A DNA stretch of 64,000 nt, taken from contig MEOG01000089.1 in NCBI GenBank assembly GCA_001769125.1, positions 62,001-126,000 of the forward strand, read 5' to 3'. Each line of letters begins with the position of its first letter. The first letter of the stretch is position 1. Under the pieces are notes generated by a model. That model did not search any database, was not told where the DNA came from, and worked only from the letters and a program-made list of their open reading frames with translations. The position numbers and the translations under genes were made by a program. Source of the DNA: Bacteroidetes bacterium GWF2_35_48. GTDB lineage: Bacteria > Bacteroidota > Bacteroidia > Bacteroidales > GWF2-35-48. Of the stretch, positions 1 through 10,013 are shown in pieces.

Positions 1-188
1 TTTTCGTATACATTTATAAATTCCTTTAAAGTATTTTCATTTAATTTAAGAATTCCATCGCCTGCAGATGCGGGTTTTACAATATTAAGAAAAGGAAAAC
101 CTTTTTTAAATTTTTCAATCTGGCTTTCTACGTCAGATACTGCAATACCTCTTTCTTTTATCTGACTTAAATCTTCTTTTGAAAACAT
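1..188 (-). CDS. DUF4301 family protein, N-terminal part (runs off window start)
   Basis: Reverse-strand reading from ATG at 188 gives MFSKEDLSQIKERGIAVSDVESQIEKFKKGFPFLNIVKPASAGDGILKLNENTLKEFINVYE, which resembles the DUF4301 N-terminus. Confidence 0.7.
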   Translation of the reverse strand, partial: MFSKEDLSQIKERGIAVSDVESQIEKFKKGFPFLNIVKPASAGDGILKLNENTLKEFINVYE

Positions 189-282
189 AATAAGTACAAT
201 TTAGTTTTTACTATTAGGGATAGCAAAATTATAAAATATTCATGAAACACAACAAGAAGTTATAAACCGATAAATTAACTGA

Positions 283-1248
283 CTAACAGTTTTTTGAGGG
301 ACAAAAAGCATCTATTATTTTTTCAGCTAGCACTTTGGAATGCTTTATATTCGATTCATGAGTCCATCCTGCAATATGTGGAGATAATATTGTTTTATCG
401 CTTTTCATTAAGTAAAGCAGGGAGGGTGATACTTTTTCTAAAGCAATATCTTCAAAAGAAAAATTTTCATATTCTAGTACATCTAAGGCAGTACCTCTTA
501 TTTTTCCTGATTCCAGATTTTTCACAAGCTCGTCCGTATTTACTACTTTTCCCCGTGAGGTATTGATGAACCAGATATTTTTCCTGAAAGATGAGAAAAA
601 AAGATTGTTGGCAAGATATTCTGTTTCTTGCGTGAGCGGAACATGAAGGCTTACAATATCTGCCTTTTCAAAAATTTCCGCCATATCAGTTTCCCTGATA
701 TAAGAGTTTGAATATGCTGTTTTATATTTGTCATAACCCAAAACCTGCGCATTAAAACCTGCAAGCCTTTGAGCAAATGCATTTCCCATGTTACCCACGC
801 CAATAATTCCTACCGTTTTACCAGCAATTTCAATTCCCCTGTTTTTTTCGCGCAGCCACTTTCCTTCACGCACTTCTGAATTTGCACGGCAAAGATTATT
901 CAACATGGACAACAACATTCCCAGCGCATGTTCGCCTACAGCATCTCTGTTTCCTTCAGGAGAATTAAAACATTGTATTCCTTTCGACTGCGCATATTCA
1001 ACATCAATATTTTCCATTCCCGCGCCAACACGTCCAATAAATTTTAATAATGGGGATTTGTCAATAAATGCCGTATCAATTATAAATTTACTTCTTAAGA
1101 TTATACCCTGAAAGGATACTGCTGTGCGAATAATTTCTTCTACCGGAAGATGGGATGCATCTTCACAAATAAAACCATTTGCAACAAGTATTTCTTTTAA
1201 TACCGGATGCGCAGAATCTATTAATAAAATTTTAAACGACGAGTTCAT
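283..1248 (-). CDS. D-2-hydroxyacid dehydrogenase (phosphoglycerate dehydrogenase-like)
   Basis: 321 aa; Rossmann motif GKTVGIIGVGNMGNAFAQRL; catalytic-region motifs FINTSRGKVVNTDELV and LSPHIAGWTHES. Confidence 0.88.
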   Translation of the reverse strand: MNSSFKILLIDSAHPVLKEILVANGFICEDASHLPVEEIIRTAVSFQGIILRSKFIIDTAFIDKSPLLKFIGRVGAGMENIDVEYAQSKGIQCFNSPEGNRDAVGEHALGMLLSMLNNLCRANSEVREGKWLREKNRGIEIAGKTVGIIGVGNMGNAFAQRLAGFNAQVLGYDKYKTAYSNSYIRETDMAEIFEKADIVSLHVPLTQETEYLANNLFFSSFRKNIWFINTSRGKVVNTDELVKNLESGKIRGTALDVLEYENFSFEDIALEKVSPSLLYLMKSDKTILSPHIAGWTHESNIKHSKVLAEKIIDAFCPSKNC

Positions 1249-1346
1249 TTATCCTATATTATTAATGAGTAATTATTTGTTTTATTGGATTAAGGAGTAG
1301 GAGTAGGAAGTAAAACGAATAATTCCCAATTCTTAATTCCTAATTC

Positions 1347-2675
1347 TTATAATGGTTTTTCGTTTGAGAAAAATTTTCGAACAATAAAATACACGATGGC
1401 TCCGGCAGCTACAATTCCAATGCCGATGTAGGTTTCAAAGGGTTTGAACAAATAGGCTCTGTACATAAACCAAAGGTTTGCTGCAATAAACAAAATGGGT
1501 GTGATAGGATAGCCAAACGTTTTGTAGGGACGCTCCAGTTTGGGTTCTTTATAACGGAGTACAATAACGCCCATTACAGCGAGTGTTCCAAACAGCATCA
1601 AAACAAAAGACGTGTAAAATAAGATGGTATCGAATTTTCCGGAAAGTAAAATTATAAGCGCGATGGCTGTTTGAATCCATATCGCAGTAACAGGCACGCC
1701 GTTTTTGTTTTCTCTGGCCGCACCTCTGAATGCGGAAATATCAGCGCCCATTGCCTTTAGTACTCTTGGTCCGGCTATTACCATCGCACTGATGGTTGAA
1801 ACCAAAAGAATGCTTATTATAATACTTACCACTTTAGCGCCGAAAGGACCAAAAATATATTTTCCTGCAACAAAACCTGTATCAATATTTTCGGGTCCGG
1901 AGTCGGTAAATACTACTTGTAGTTCTTTAAGTGGCGCAACTTTTAAAAATACAAAACTCAACCCGACATAAAGCACGGTAACGATTAAGGTGCCAATAAG
2001 CAGCGAGCGGGGAATTGTTTTTGCAGGATCGCGGATTTCACCGGCTATATATGCAGAGGCATTCCAACCGCTGTATGCAAAAGAAACGAAAAACATTGCC
2101 CCGGCAAAGGCTATGCTGAAAGTACCCGGAAAAGTTGTGTCTGTCGGCATAAAACTGACTCCTTCCTGAGTATCGGCAAACATTCCGCATACAATAAAAC
2201 CTCCCAGAAGAATTATTTTCAGCAGTGTGGCAACTTTTTGAAATCCGCCACCAAGGCTGTAATTGAACGATTGAATAATGGTTACAAATAAAATAATAAT
2301 TACTGCTGTTGCTGTAGGAGGAATGCTCGGCACTACTTCGTGAAAGTATGCGCCTAAAGAAGCCGCTGCAAGCGCAATAGGAGCAGAAAATCCAATGGTG
2401 GCAGAAACCCATCCTGAAAGGAAACCCACGGAGGGATGATAAATTCGGGATAGAAAATTATATTCACCGCCTGATTTCGGAAGCGCGGTGCCGAGTTCGG
2501 CATAAGCAAAAGCCCCAAATAAAGAAATAATCCCACCAGCAATCCATAAAATTAATATGGTTGCATAGTCGTGAATATCCAATAGCTGAAACCCAATGCT
2601 TGTGAAAATACCGGTTCCGACCATATTCGCCACAACCAAAGCTATTCCTGTATTCTGACTGTATTTTTTGAGCAT
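1347..2675 (-). CDS. APC superfamily amino acid permease
   Basis: 442 aa; N-terminal VVANMVGTGIFTSIGF and FAYAELGTALPKSGGEYNFL; about 12 hydrophobic segments. Confidence 0.88.
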   Translation of the reverse strand: MLKKYSQNTGIALVVANMVGTGIFTSIGFQLLDIHDYATILILWIAGGIISLFGAFAYAELGTALPKSGGEYNFLSRIYHPSVGFLSGWVSATIGFSAPIALAAASLGAYFHEVVPSIPPTATAVIIILFVTIIQSFNYSLGGGFQKVATLLKIILLGGFIVCGMFADTQEGVSFMPTDTTFPGTFSIAFAGAMFFVSFAYSGWNASAYIAGEIRDPAKTIPRSLLIGTLIVTVLYVGLSFVFLKVAPLKELQVVFTDSGPENIDTGFVAGKYIFGPFGAKVVSIIISILLVSTISAMVIAGPRVLKAMGADISAFRGAARENKNGVPVTAIWIQTAIALIILLSGKFDTILFYTSFVLMLFGTLAVMGVIVLRYKEPKLERPYKTFGYPITPILFIAANLWFMYRAYLFKPFETYIGIGIVAAGAIVYFIVRKFFSNEKPL

Positions 2676-3131
2676 TTATTTAACACGAATTTTTTGCCCG
2701 ATTTTTAATTTGATATTATCATCTATTCCATTTAAATAACAAATTTTATCAACGGTTGTTTGATTTTTTTTTGCAAGGTTATAAAGATTATCTCCTTTTT
2801 TTATTGTTACATAAACTCCTTTTTCGCCCTTATTCGCCTTATGTTTTATTTTTTTCTCAGAGCTTGTGATTGCTTTATTTTCAATTGTGGTTTTATTTTT
2901 CTTTTCCTGCTTGTACAGCCATGTTGCATTAAATTCATTTTTATCATCTTTTCGGACACTGTCTTCAATTTCTTCAATAAAAGCCCATGAATTATTGTCG
3001 TATAAAACAATTTTCCCGGTGTTGATTTCAAAGGTGTCTATAATCTTTGGTTGAGGCTGCTGAGCATGCACAAACGAATAAAACCCTATAAAGAAAAAGA
3101 AAATTATATATTTTAGTTTCAAAATATTCAT
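2676..3131 (-). CDS. secreted LysM-domain protein
   Basis: Signal peptide; C-terminal VTIKKGDNLYNLAKKNQTTVDKICYLNGIDDNIKLKIGQKIRVK is a LysM motif. Confidence 0.8.
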   Translation of the reverse strand: MNILKLKYIIFFFFIGFYSFVHAQQPQPKIIDTFEINTGKIVLYDNNSWAFIEEIEDSVRKDDKNEFNATWLYKQEKKNKTTIENKAITSSEKKIKHKANKGEKGVYVTIKKGDNLYNLAKKNQTTVDKICYLNGIDDNIKLKIGQKIRVK

Positions 3132-3180
3132 GTTAAATTTTTATTTGAGTCTCCTCCGAAAGGTACATATTTAAAAAATA

Positions 3181-3264
3181 GCCACTAAAGCACGAAGACA
3201 CAAAGAAACACAAAATTATGATATTCATATATATAGCATTTGTGAGACTTAGTGTCTTTGTGGC
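3181..3264. repeat. imperfect inverted repeat (GCCACTAAAG..GACACAAAG / CTTAGTGTCTTTGTGGC)
   Basis: Left arm gccactaaagcacgaagacacaaag pairs imperfectly with right arm gtgagacttagtgtctttgtggc. Confidence 0.55.
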
Positions 3265-3315
3265 AAAAAATGATTTTTCGGAAAAAACTCATATTTAGAA
3301 TGCGAAGTTATTTTT

Positions 3316-4185
3316 TTATTTTTTCATTTCAATAAAACTATCAAAAAACAATAATATTTCACTTGTAAGAGCACTCCAGAATTTATAATCATGACCGGCA
3401 ATTGGGTCTATTTTAAGCTTGCTGCCTAATTGTGGATTCTTTTTCTCAAGCTCTTTGAAAAATAATTCTGTCTGGCTTACCGGAACAACTGCATCTTTTC
3501 CTCCATGAATCAGAAACAAGGGAATTTTATATTTCTCTGCATTTTGAAAAGGATTTTCATCGCCTGTCCACCGTTCGGGAAACTGTTCAAAAGAACCGTA
3601 GAAGCCATTCATTAGATTATCTTTTTTAAATTTTGTTTGATCATAATCGCCCGAAAGCGCTGCGCCGCCTTTAAAAATATGATCTGTATGTAGCGCAATT
3701 AACGCTACACCTCTTGCTCCTGTTGATATTCCATAAAGAAAGTTATTCCCCTTTTTTTGTAAAAATCCATATTTTTTTTGCAATTCCGGTAGTAAAACTT
3801 CAAGAATCCATGAGCGTGTCGGAAAGGTTTGCCAGTCTTTTCTTGTTTCAGGATAATTTTGTTTTGCATAAATACTTTTTCCCATTTCAGGAAGAATCAG
3901 CGTATAACCTGCTGCTTTGGCTTTTTGGCAGAAATCAGATTTTTTACAAACATCATTTTTACTGAAATTCCAACCGGGAAAACAAAGAATATTTCCCTTG
4001 CTTTGGCTGTCCGGCAGAAGTATTTCAACAGGAACACCACTGATATTTATGATTGTATCTTTTGCAATTTTCATAAACTGTATTGTATCTGCAGGTATTG
4101 TTGAATGAGGTATTTCTGCCTTATGTTCATGAGAAAAACATGATGCGAAGAATAACAAAAAAAATATAAGTTGTAGTTTTATCAA
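3316..4185 (-). CDS. alpha/beta-hydrolase (prolyl oligopeptidase/dienelactone hydrolase-like)
   Basis: Lipoprotein-like N-terminus; nucleophile-elbow-like GISTGARG, acid-region GGKDAVVP and late AGHDYKFW. Confidence 0.7.
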   Translation of the reverse strand: MIKLQLIFFLLFFASCFSHEHKAEIPHSTIPADTIQFMKIAKDTIINISGVPVEILLPDSQSKGNILCFPGWNFSKNDVCKKSDFCQKAKAAGYTLILPEMGKSIYAKQNYPETRKDWQTFPTRSWILEVLLPELQKKYGFLQKKGNNFLYGISTGARGVALIALHTDHIFKGGAALSGDYDQTKFKKDNLMNGFYGSFEQFPERWTGDENPFQNAEKYKIPLFLIHGGKDAVVPVSQTELFFKELEKKNPQLGSKLKIDPIAGHDYKFWSALTSEILLFFDSFIEMKK

Positions 4186-4219
4186 TGAAGGTATTTGGGT
4201 TCTTTACACGATTCTTTTT

Positions 4220-5407
4220 TTATTTGTTTTCGTTTGCTTTTTTGGTGGCATATAGAAGATTTACCTCTTTATGCGTTACATTATATCCTATTCTGAAAGG
4301 AACTTTTCCCTTATAGGGACTTTCTGATATTGCTTTTTTCAGATCAGGCTGAAACCTGTGAGCAAACAGGGGGATTGTTCTTGTATAAGTTCCGAAAAGT
4401 TTAATATCCCATAAGTTATTTTCAAATGCTTTAAATGGAATTCCTGAATCATCCTGTAAAACAAGATCAGAATTTTCTATTATGTAATTCCGTATTTTAG
4501 AAAAAGCAGAACCATGCATAAGGTAAGAAGCGGCTTTCAGAAAAGTGCTCTGCTTTCCGAATTTTTTTGCAAACAACAAAAGCTCTGGGTGTGCAGCAAG
4601 ATAATCATCTGCTATATTGTATGAAAAATAGTACAATGTTTGAGGTTTTTCTCTGTTTGTATCGCAAAAATCAATTCTTAAACCATAAGGTTTTGTTTTG
4701 TTTTTTCTGTCGTAAAATTTTTCATTTCCGGTAGAATCTAACTCAATATAATTAATTCCCGAAATAGTATAACCGCAGCGTTTGATATAAAATGTCAATA
4801 AATGAATTGTGCCATTCAGATCATACTGGTTTAACTGACTCCGCATACTTTGTGTTCTGAAAAATCCCAGCTTGTTTGAAAAATATAATGAATGCTCTAT
4901 TTTAAATAAATATCTTTCTAATGAATTTGCATTTAAAGAATCCAGATTGTTTAGTTTTCCAACAGGTTCAAGCCCAACCAGAATATAATTTCTTGCATTT
5001 GGGAAAAACGAATTCGCATATAAAAAATCAGCTCCGGCAAAGGGATAAAAAAGCGTGTTAGAGTCTGTTGCGGGCTTTAAGGTAAGCGAATCTGTCCATT
5101 TTTTTATAGGTTTTATTTTATAATGACAAACAGTATCCCAGTCTGTTTTAACTGCTTTTTGAAATTTAGGCCAGAAGTTTTTCTGCTCAATTTGTTTGAA
5201 ATGCTTAATCGGTACCTGAGCCGCGATAACAGATGCAAGATCATTGTGAAAAGTATCAACAGGGGTTTTAAGTTTTAAAGAAAGAGCTATTGTTTCGAAA
5301 ACAGAAATAGATTTTCCGGATTCTTTTCGTTTCGTGTTATCAGGATTTGCAGAAATAAGTACAAAGCCTGCAATTATAAATGTAAGTAAATATTTTGTTT
5401 TATTCAT
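4220..5407 (-). CDS. conserved hypothetical secreted protein
   Basis: Start moved to internal Met (MNKTKYLLTFIIAGFVLISA) because that gives a signal peptide; no family recognised. Confidence 0.6.
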   Translation of the reverse strand: MNKTKYLLTFIIAGFVLISANPDNTKRKESGKSISVFETIALSLKLKTPVDTFHNDLASVIAAQVPIKHFKQIEQKNFWPKFQKAVKTDWDTVCHYKIKPIKKWTDSLTLKPATDSNTLFYPFAGADFLYANSFFPNARNYILVGLEPVGKLNNLDSLNANSLERYLFKIEHSLYFSNKLGFFRTQSMRSQLNQYDLNGTIHLLTFYIKRCGYTISGINYIELDSTGNEKFYDRKNKTKPYGLRIDFCDTNREKPQTLYYFSYNIADDYLAAHPELLLFAKKFGKQSTFLKAASYLMHGSAFSKIRNYIIENSDLVLQDDSGIPFKAFENNLWDIKLFGTYTRTIPLFAHRFQPDLKKAISESPYKGKVPFRIGYNVTHKEVNLLYATKKANENK

Positions 5408-5594
5408 CGTGAAAAATTTGAGTTCAAAATTAATGTATATTCTCAAAATTGCAAGATGCCGAGTCATTCATTTTTTTGGATGTAAAGAATATTTACCATA
5501 GGTTTGTTGAGTGGTTTCTGGAGACTTTGAAAAGGAGTGCTGAGGCAGTTTTCATTCCCTTGAAACAGAAACTAAGGGAAAAATTTATTTAATC

Positions 5595-7559
5595 GTGCGA
5601 ATAATAATTGTAATTTCTGTTTTATTTCTACACGGCACAATGTTTTCTTGTAAGAAAGATCCATTACGGGAAACATTATTACACGAGTCATTTTTATTTC
5701 AAAAATTAATTGCTCACGATACCGTGGTTTCCAAAAAAAAAGACACTTGCCGTATTCAGATTTTTTCAAAAACATTTTTAGGAAATGAAAAACATAATTT
5801 TTACGGAGAAAAAGCGCCTGAAAAATTGAAAGTTTTATGGAAAATTTTTCTTGGTAGCGGCTTATCCGGAGGAGGAAAAAAATTAATTCCATGGTTTGGC
5901 GCCGGGTGGACAGGACAACCCCTGCTGGTTTTGGAAGATTCTATTCCGTTTATCATTCAGGGAGCTTATGATCATGGATTGCATAAATTTAATGCTATAA
6001 CAGGAAAAGAAATCTGGAAATATAAATTTGATGATATTCTAAAAGGAACAGGTACAATATGGATGAATAACAATGCGAAAAATTATGCGGAAAAGTACCT
6101 GATACTGCAAGGAAGCAGACAAGGAATCAATAAAGCTTTTGCCGATGCGTATGTGCCAAGTTTCAGAGCTGTTTCTCTTATTACCGGAAAAGAAGTCTGG
6201 CGTTTGAATTCAAAACGGACAGAATCATACAGCCGTGATGTTGATGGCTCTGCATTAGTGGTAAATGATACTGCGTATATAGGTTTGGAAAATGGCTTTT
6301 TTACAGTGTTTTTTCCGCATCCCGATTCATGTTTCACAAGCAATAAATTTCCTCACCCTAAAATAATAAAAGAATTAAAAACATTCACAGCGCAGGAGGC
6401 TGGCAGTCATTTTGGGGAAGTAACAATTGAATCGTCACCAGTGCTGCTTGGAAACAGAATTTATTTTACGGCTGGTTCTGGTCATGTTTATGGATATAAT
6501 TGTCAAACAAAAATTCTGGAATGGGATTTTTATATCGGATCCGACATGGAAGGATCGCCGGTTGTAACAGATGACAATTGCATCATCGTAGCAGTAGAAA
6601 AACAATTCATAAATGGCTTTGGAGGGGCTTTAAAATTAAATCCTGCAAAAAGTCCTGATGAAGCTGTGGTCTGGTTTTTCCCAACAGAAAATAAACAGTG
6701 CGCTGAATGGAAAGGAGGTATCATCGGTTCTGTTTCTGTGAATGATTTCTACCGAAAGTCCGGCAACGAGCCATCTCTCGCTGCATTTACAGCTACAGAC
6801 GGCAATCTGTACGTGGTTGACCATAAATCAACACAAGCAGGCAAGCCAAATTCTTCGTGGGATTTGAAAAAAACATTTCCCGCACCAAAACTTGTGTACA
6901 AATTCCAGACAGGAGGCGCAATTTCAACACCTGTTTTTACGAAAAATAAAATTATTGCCTGTACCTATAATGGAATTCATCTGTTTGAGTACACATCGGA
7001 TTTAAAATTTAAACGAATTGATCACAAGCCGCTCGGAAGTATTGAGGCTACTCCTCTTGTATACGACCATAAAATATTTGTTGCCTGTCGCGATGGTTAT
7101 TTGTATTGCCTCGGTGATGAAAAGGCACTGATTGCCGATAATAAATCAAAAAATATTGAAACCAAAAAAATAGTGCCGGAGAAAATAATTGTTACAGAAA
7201 ATAAAGCGGATAAAGAAAAAGAAAAAATTATTTCTATTAAAGAAAAACCAATCACAGAAAAAGTAAAAAAGGATGTTGTTGCAGCTTCTGAAATAAAAAA
7301 AGCAAAGACATCCGATAAAACATCAGGCAACATTATTGCAGGAAAATATTACATAATAGCAGGCTCTTTCACAATAAAAGCCAATGCAGAAAATTTCAAA
7401 AAGAAAATGCAAAAAGAAGGGTTCACTGCTGCTGTATTACAAAAAGATAATAAATGGACTGTTGTGAGTCTTGGAGAATACGATTCAAAAGATAAAGCAG
7501 AAGAAGAAAGCCACAGAATACGTTCTGCGGGAAAAGAGGTTTGGGTGCTTGGGAAGTAG
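5595..7559 (+). CDS. PQQ-like beta-propeller protein with C-terminal SPOR domain
   Basis: Propeller blades such as HKFNAITGKEIWKYKF, AVSLITGKEVWRLN, GYNCQTKILEWDF; C-terminus GKYYIIAGSFTIKANAENFKKKMQKEGFTAAVLQKDNKWTVVSLGEYDSKDKAEEE is SPOR-like. Confidence 0.8.
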   Translation: MRIIIVISVLFLHGTMFSCKKDPLRETLLHESFLFQKLIAHDTVVSKKKDTCRIQIFSKTFLGNEKHNFYGEKAPEKLKVLWKIFLGSGLSGGGKKLIPWFGAGWTGQPLLVLEDSIPFIIQGAYDHGLHKFNAITGKEIWKYKFDDILKGTGTIWMNNNAKNYAEKYLILQGSRQGINKAFADAYVPSFRAVSLITGKEVWRLNSKRTESYSRDVDGSALVVNDTAYIGLENGFFTVFFPHPDSCFTSNKFPHPKIIKELKTFTAQEAGSHFGEVTIESSPVLLGNRIYFTAGSGHVYGYNCQTKILEWDFYIGSDMEGSPVVTDDNCIIVAVEKQFINGFGGALKLNPAKSPDEAVVWFFPTENKQCAEWKGGIIGSVSVNDFYRKSGNEPSLAAFTATDGNLYVVDHKSTQAGKPNSSWDLKKTFPAPKLVYKFQTGGAISTPVFTKNKIIACTYNGIHLFEYTSDLKFKRIDHKPLGSIEATPLVYDHKIFVACRDGYLYCLGDEKALIADNKSKNIETKKIVPEKIIVTENKADKEKEKIISIKEKPITEKVKKDVVAASEIKKAKTSDKTSGNIIAGKYYIIAGSFTIKANAENFKKKMQKEGFTAAVLQKDNKWTVVSLGEYDSKDKAEEESHRIRSAGKEVWVLGK

Positions 7560-7667
7560 TGGTTTGGGTATTTAATTTTATATTACTGCATAGAAAACGA
7601 ATGCAATAGTGCCAGAAAAACTCAATACTTTTGATTTTTTAATCAATATACTCAGGAAGGCACAATT

Positions 7668-8744
7668 TTAGGTCGCCTTGTGTCCCTCTTTGTCATTTAT
7701 TTTATCAATTAAATTATATTTTGCCTGTCTTGTTTTCCATCTATCTCTGGCAAATTTTTGCATATCACTAACACTGTCTTTTTCGTCTACTATTTCAAGG
7801 CCTAAAAGTGTTTCAATTATATCTTCCATGGTAACAACACCGTCTAATCCTCCATACTCGTCAACGATAAGCGCGATATGCTCTTTTTTCTCTAAAAGTT
7901 TTTCCCACAAGGCAAATAATACCATAGAGTTCGGTACAATAACTATTTCTCGTTTTAAATCAGCAAGTTTTAAATGATGGTTGTCTTCTGCCAGATTTTC
8001 AAAAACTGTTTGTCTGAATACATAGCCTGTAATGTTTTCATCTTTTCCGGAATAAACAGGAATTCGCGAAAACTTTAAATAATCTTTGTTCTTTAAGAAA
8101 TCGCTCAAAGGCAAACTTTCATCAGCAATTGCAACAACAACTCTGGGTGTCATAATTTCTGAAACCCGTACATTTTTTAATCGAAGTATATTTTGGATGA
8201 TTTTATTTTCTTTTTCAGAAAACAACCCTTCTTCTGTACCAATACTCGCTAAAGCAGCCATCTCTTCTCTGCTTATGGTTTGTTCGTTAGATTTCTTTGA
8301 AAATAAACGTGTAATAAAAGCAGACAAAAACACCAAAGGGTAAGTAACAACAATCATTGTCTTTATCGTAAAGTAAGAAAATTTTGTCAGACTTCTCCAG
8401 TATCTTGCACCAATAGTTTTTGGAATAATTTCAGTCAGCACTAAAATCAAAATTGTCAGAATGGCTGAAACAATGCCGAAGGATGCTTCGCCAAATACTT
8501 TTACCGCTTGCGCACCAACACCCGCAGCTCCTATTGTGTGAGCAACTGTATTCAATGATAAAATAGCAGACAGCGGCTTGTCAATTTTATTTTTTAAATC
8601 AATAAATAATTTTGCCCAGGCATGACCTTTTTCCTGTTTAACAATTAAAAAAGATTGTGGCGTGGAAAGCAAAACGGATTCCATTATTGAGCAAAGGAAT
8701 GAAACAAATAAGGCAAGGAGTAAATAGGTAATTAGAGCAATCAT
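7668..8744 (-). CDS. CNNM/HlyC-CorC-type transporter with CBS domains
   Basis: N-terminal DUF21-like membrane region, then SEIMTPRVVVAIADE and IALIVDEYGGLDGVVTMEDIIETLLGLEIVDE. Confidence 0.88.
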   Translation of the reverse strand: MIALITYLLLALFVSFLCSIMESVLLSTPQSFLIVKQEKGHAWAKLFIDLKNKIDKPLSAILSLNTVAHTIGAAGVGAQAVKVFGEASFGIVSAILTILILVLTEIIPKTIGARYWRSLTKFSYFTIKTMIVVTYPLVFLSAFITRLFSKKSNEQTISREEMAALASIGTEEGLFSEKENKIIQNILRLKNVRVSEIMTPRVVVAIADESLPLSDFLKNKDYLKFSRIPVYSGKDENITGYVFRQTVFENLAEDNHHLKLADLKREIVIVPNSMVLFALWEKLLEKKEHIALIVDEYGGLDGVVTMEDIIETLLGLEIVDEKDSVSDMQKFARDRWKTRQAKYNLIDKINDKEGHKAT

Positions 8745-8989
8745 TTTTTGGGCAAAAATAAATAAATAAATGGAATATGCCTTTATAAAAAAAATTGGAA
8801 AAATTTTCGCTCATCTTCTAACAACCTAAGCTTATCTGCAAATAATCATCATGATAAATTACCATCACATCTTTTGCAAAACTTACACTCGTGTGATTTT
8901 TTTATTTTGCATGAAAAATACCCGGAAAATTTTCCAAAATATGCGTCTAAAACTCCATTTACAGCATTCTTTCACACTAAATATAAACA

Positions 8990-9658
8990 CTAAAAAACCA
9001 AATTATATCCCACACCCATTATAAAATCTGTAACAGGATTGACTTCATTGTATTCTTTTTGGATTAAATAGAAAAGATCGAAACTATGTCTGCGATTTAG
9101 TTTGTATTCAAAACCCGCGCAGTACCTTACCTTGTCTAAAAAAACCTGAATGGGAGAATTAAGTGGAGTATATGTTTCAATATAGAAATAGGGAACATAA
9201 TTTTTATCAAGGTCTGCTTTTAGTGTGAATTTATTTCGTGAGTAGTAATAAAAACATAAATCATCGTCTGCTTCATATATTTCATTTTGCTGCTGCTGAA
9301 GCCTTGTGCGAAACATAAATACAAGCGGTTTTATTTTATGACGTAACGAAATATCAAAATAGAAGCGATGCCGGAGATTGTATGAATCATTAAGTTTTCT
9401 TTTCTGAATGAAACGATAATTGGCAGATAGCTTAACAAGTTTATTGATTCTATAACTCACACCTGCGTCTGTAAAAAAAGAACCCGGTTCAGAGAAATTT
9501 TCATTGAGTCTGGCTTCTTCACTTAACGTAATTGAAAAATCTGGTGTGATTTTTTTTTCTGCATTTAAACTGAGCCATGCGCCTGCATCATTTATTTGTG
9601 CAACGGACATTATTGGAAAAATAATTATGAAAAATATATAAAGATTTTTTAATTCCAT
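8990..9658 (-). CDS. DUF2490 family protein (outer-membrane beta-barrel-like)
   Basis: Signal peptide; GAWLSLNAEKKITPDFSITLSEEARLNEN; RHRFYFDISL; KLNRRHSFDLFYLIQKEYN. Confidence 0.75.
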   Translation of the reverse strand: MELKNLYIFFIIIFPIMSVAQINDAGAWLSLNAEKKITPDFSITLSEEARLNENFSEPGSFFTDAGVSYRINKLVKLSANYRFIQKRKLNDSYNLRHRFYFDISLRHKIKPLVFMFRTRLQQQQNEIYEADDDLCFYYYSRNKFTLKADLDKNYVPYFYIETYTPLNSPIQVFLDKVRYCAGFEYKLNRRHSFDLFYLIQKEYNEVNPVTDFIMGVGYNLVF

Positions 9659-9837
9659 TAAACTGTGTTTTTTACAGATTATTTAGTACATCTTGTTTTT
9701 AAAATTTTTATTAATTTAGATTAAGAATAAGGATTAAAGAGTGATACTCTTAGTCTCCTTAATCCTGCTCTTACTTCTTAATCTTGAATCCATTTTATTA
9801 ACTATACTCAATTTTGTATTTATTCGGTTATTCGATA

Positions 9838-9915
9838 AAAAACTGTTGGTGCGTTTAATTTTTACAAAACAAGAAATTCGCAACTCTTCCATATTTCAAT
9901 TTTTATTGCCACAGA
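9838..9915 (+). repeat. 78-bp dispersed repeat, copy A
   Basis: aaaaactgttggtgcgtttaatttttacaaaacaagaaattcgcaactcttccatatttcaatttttattgccacaga matches the reverse complement of 63731-63808 with about 5 mismatches. Confidence 0.85.
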
Positions 9916-9942
9916 CCCGCCTGCTACGGGCAGGTCTGTGGC
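9908..9942. repeat. strong hairpin gccacagacc...ggtctgtggc
   Basis: 10-bp perfect outer arms with a partly paired interior; lies in the gap between two gene clusters and could act as a terminator. Confidence 0.75.
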
Positions 9943-10013
9943 TATTATATTTTTTCAAATTCGGTTTTAATATCCTTTAAAAATAGTACCCACTAATTAT
10001 GGCGAATTACCAT

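Noticed and set aside
9741-9980. 79-aa ORF MILLVSLILLLLLNLESILL...
   Set aside because: Overlaps the 78-bp dispersed repeat and hairpin; low-complexity Leu-rich translation of AT-rich DNA.
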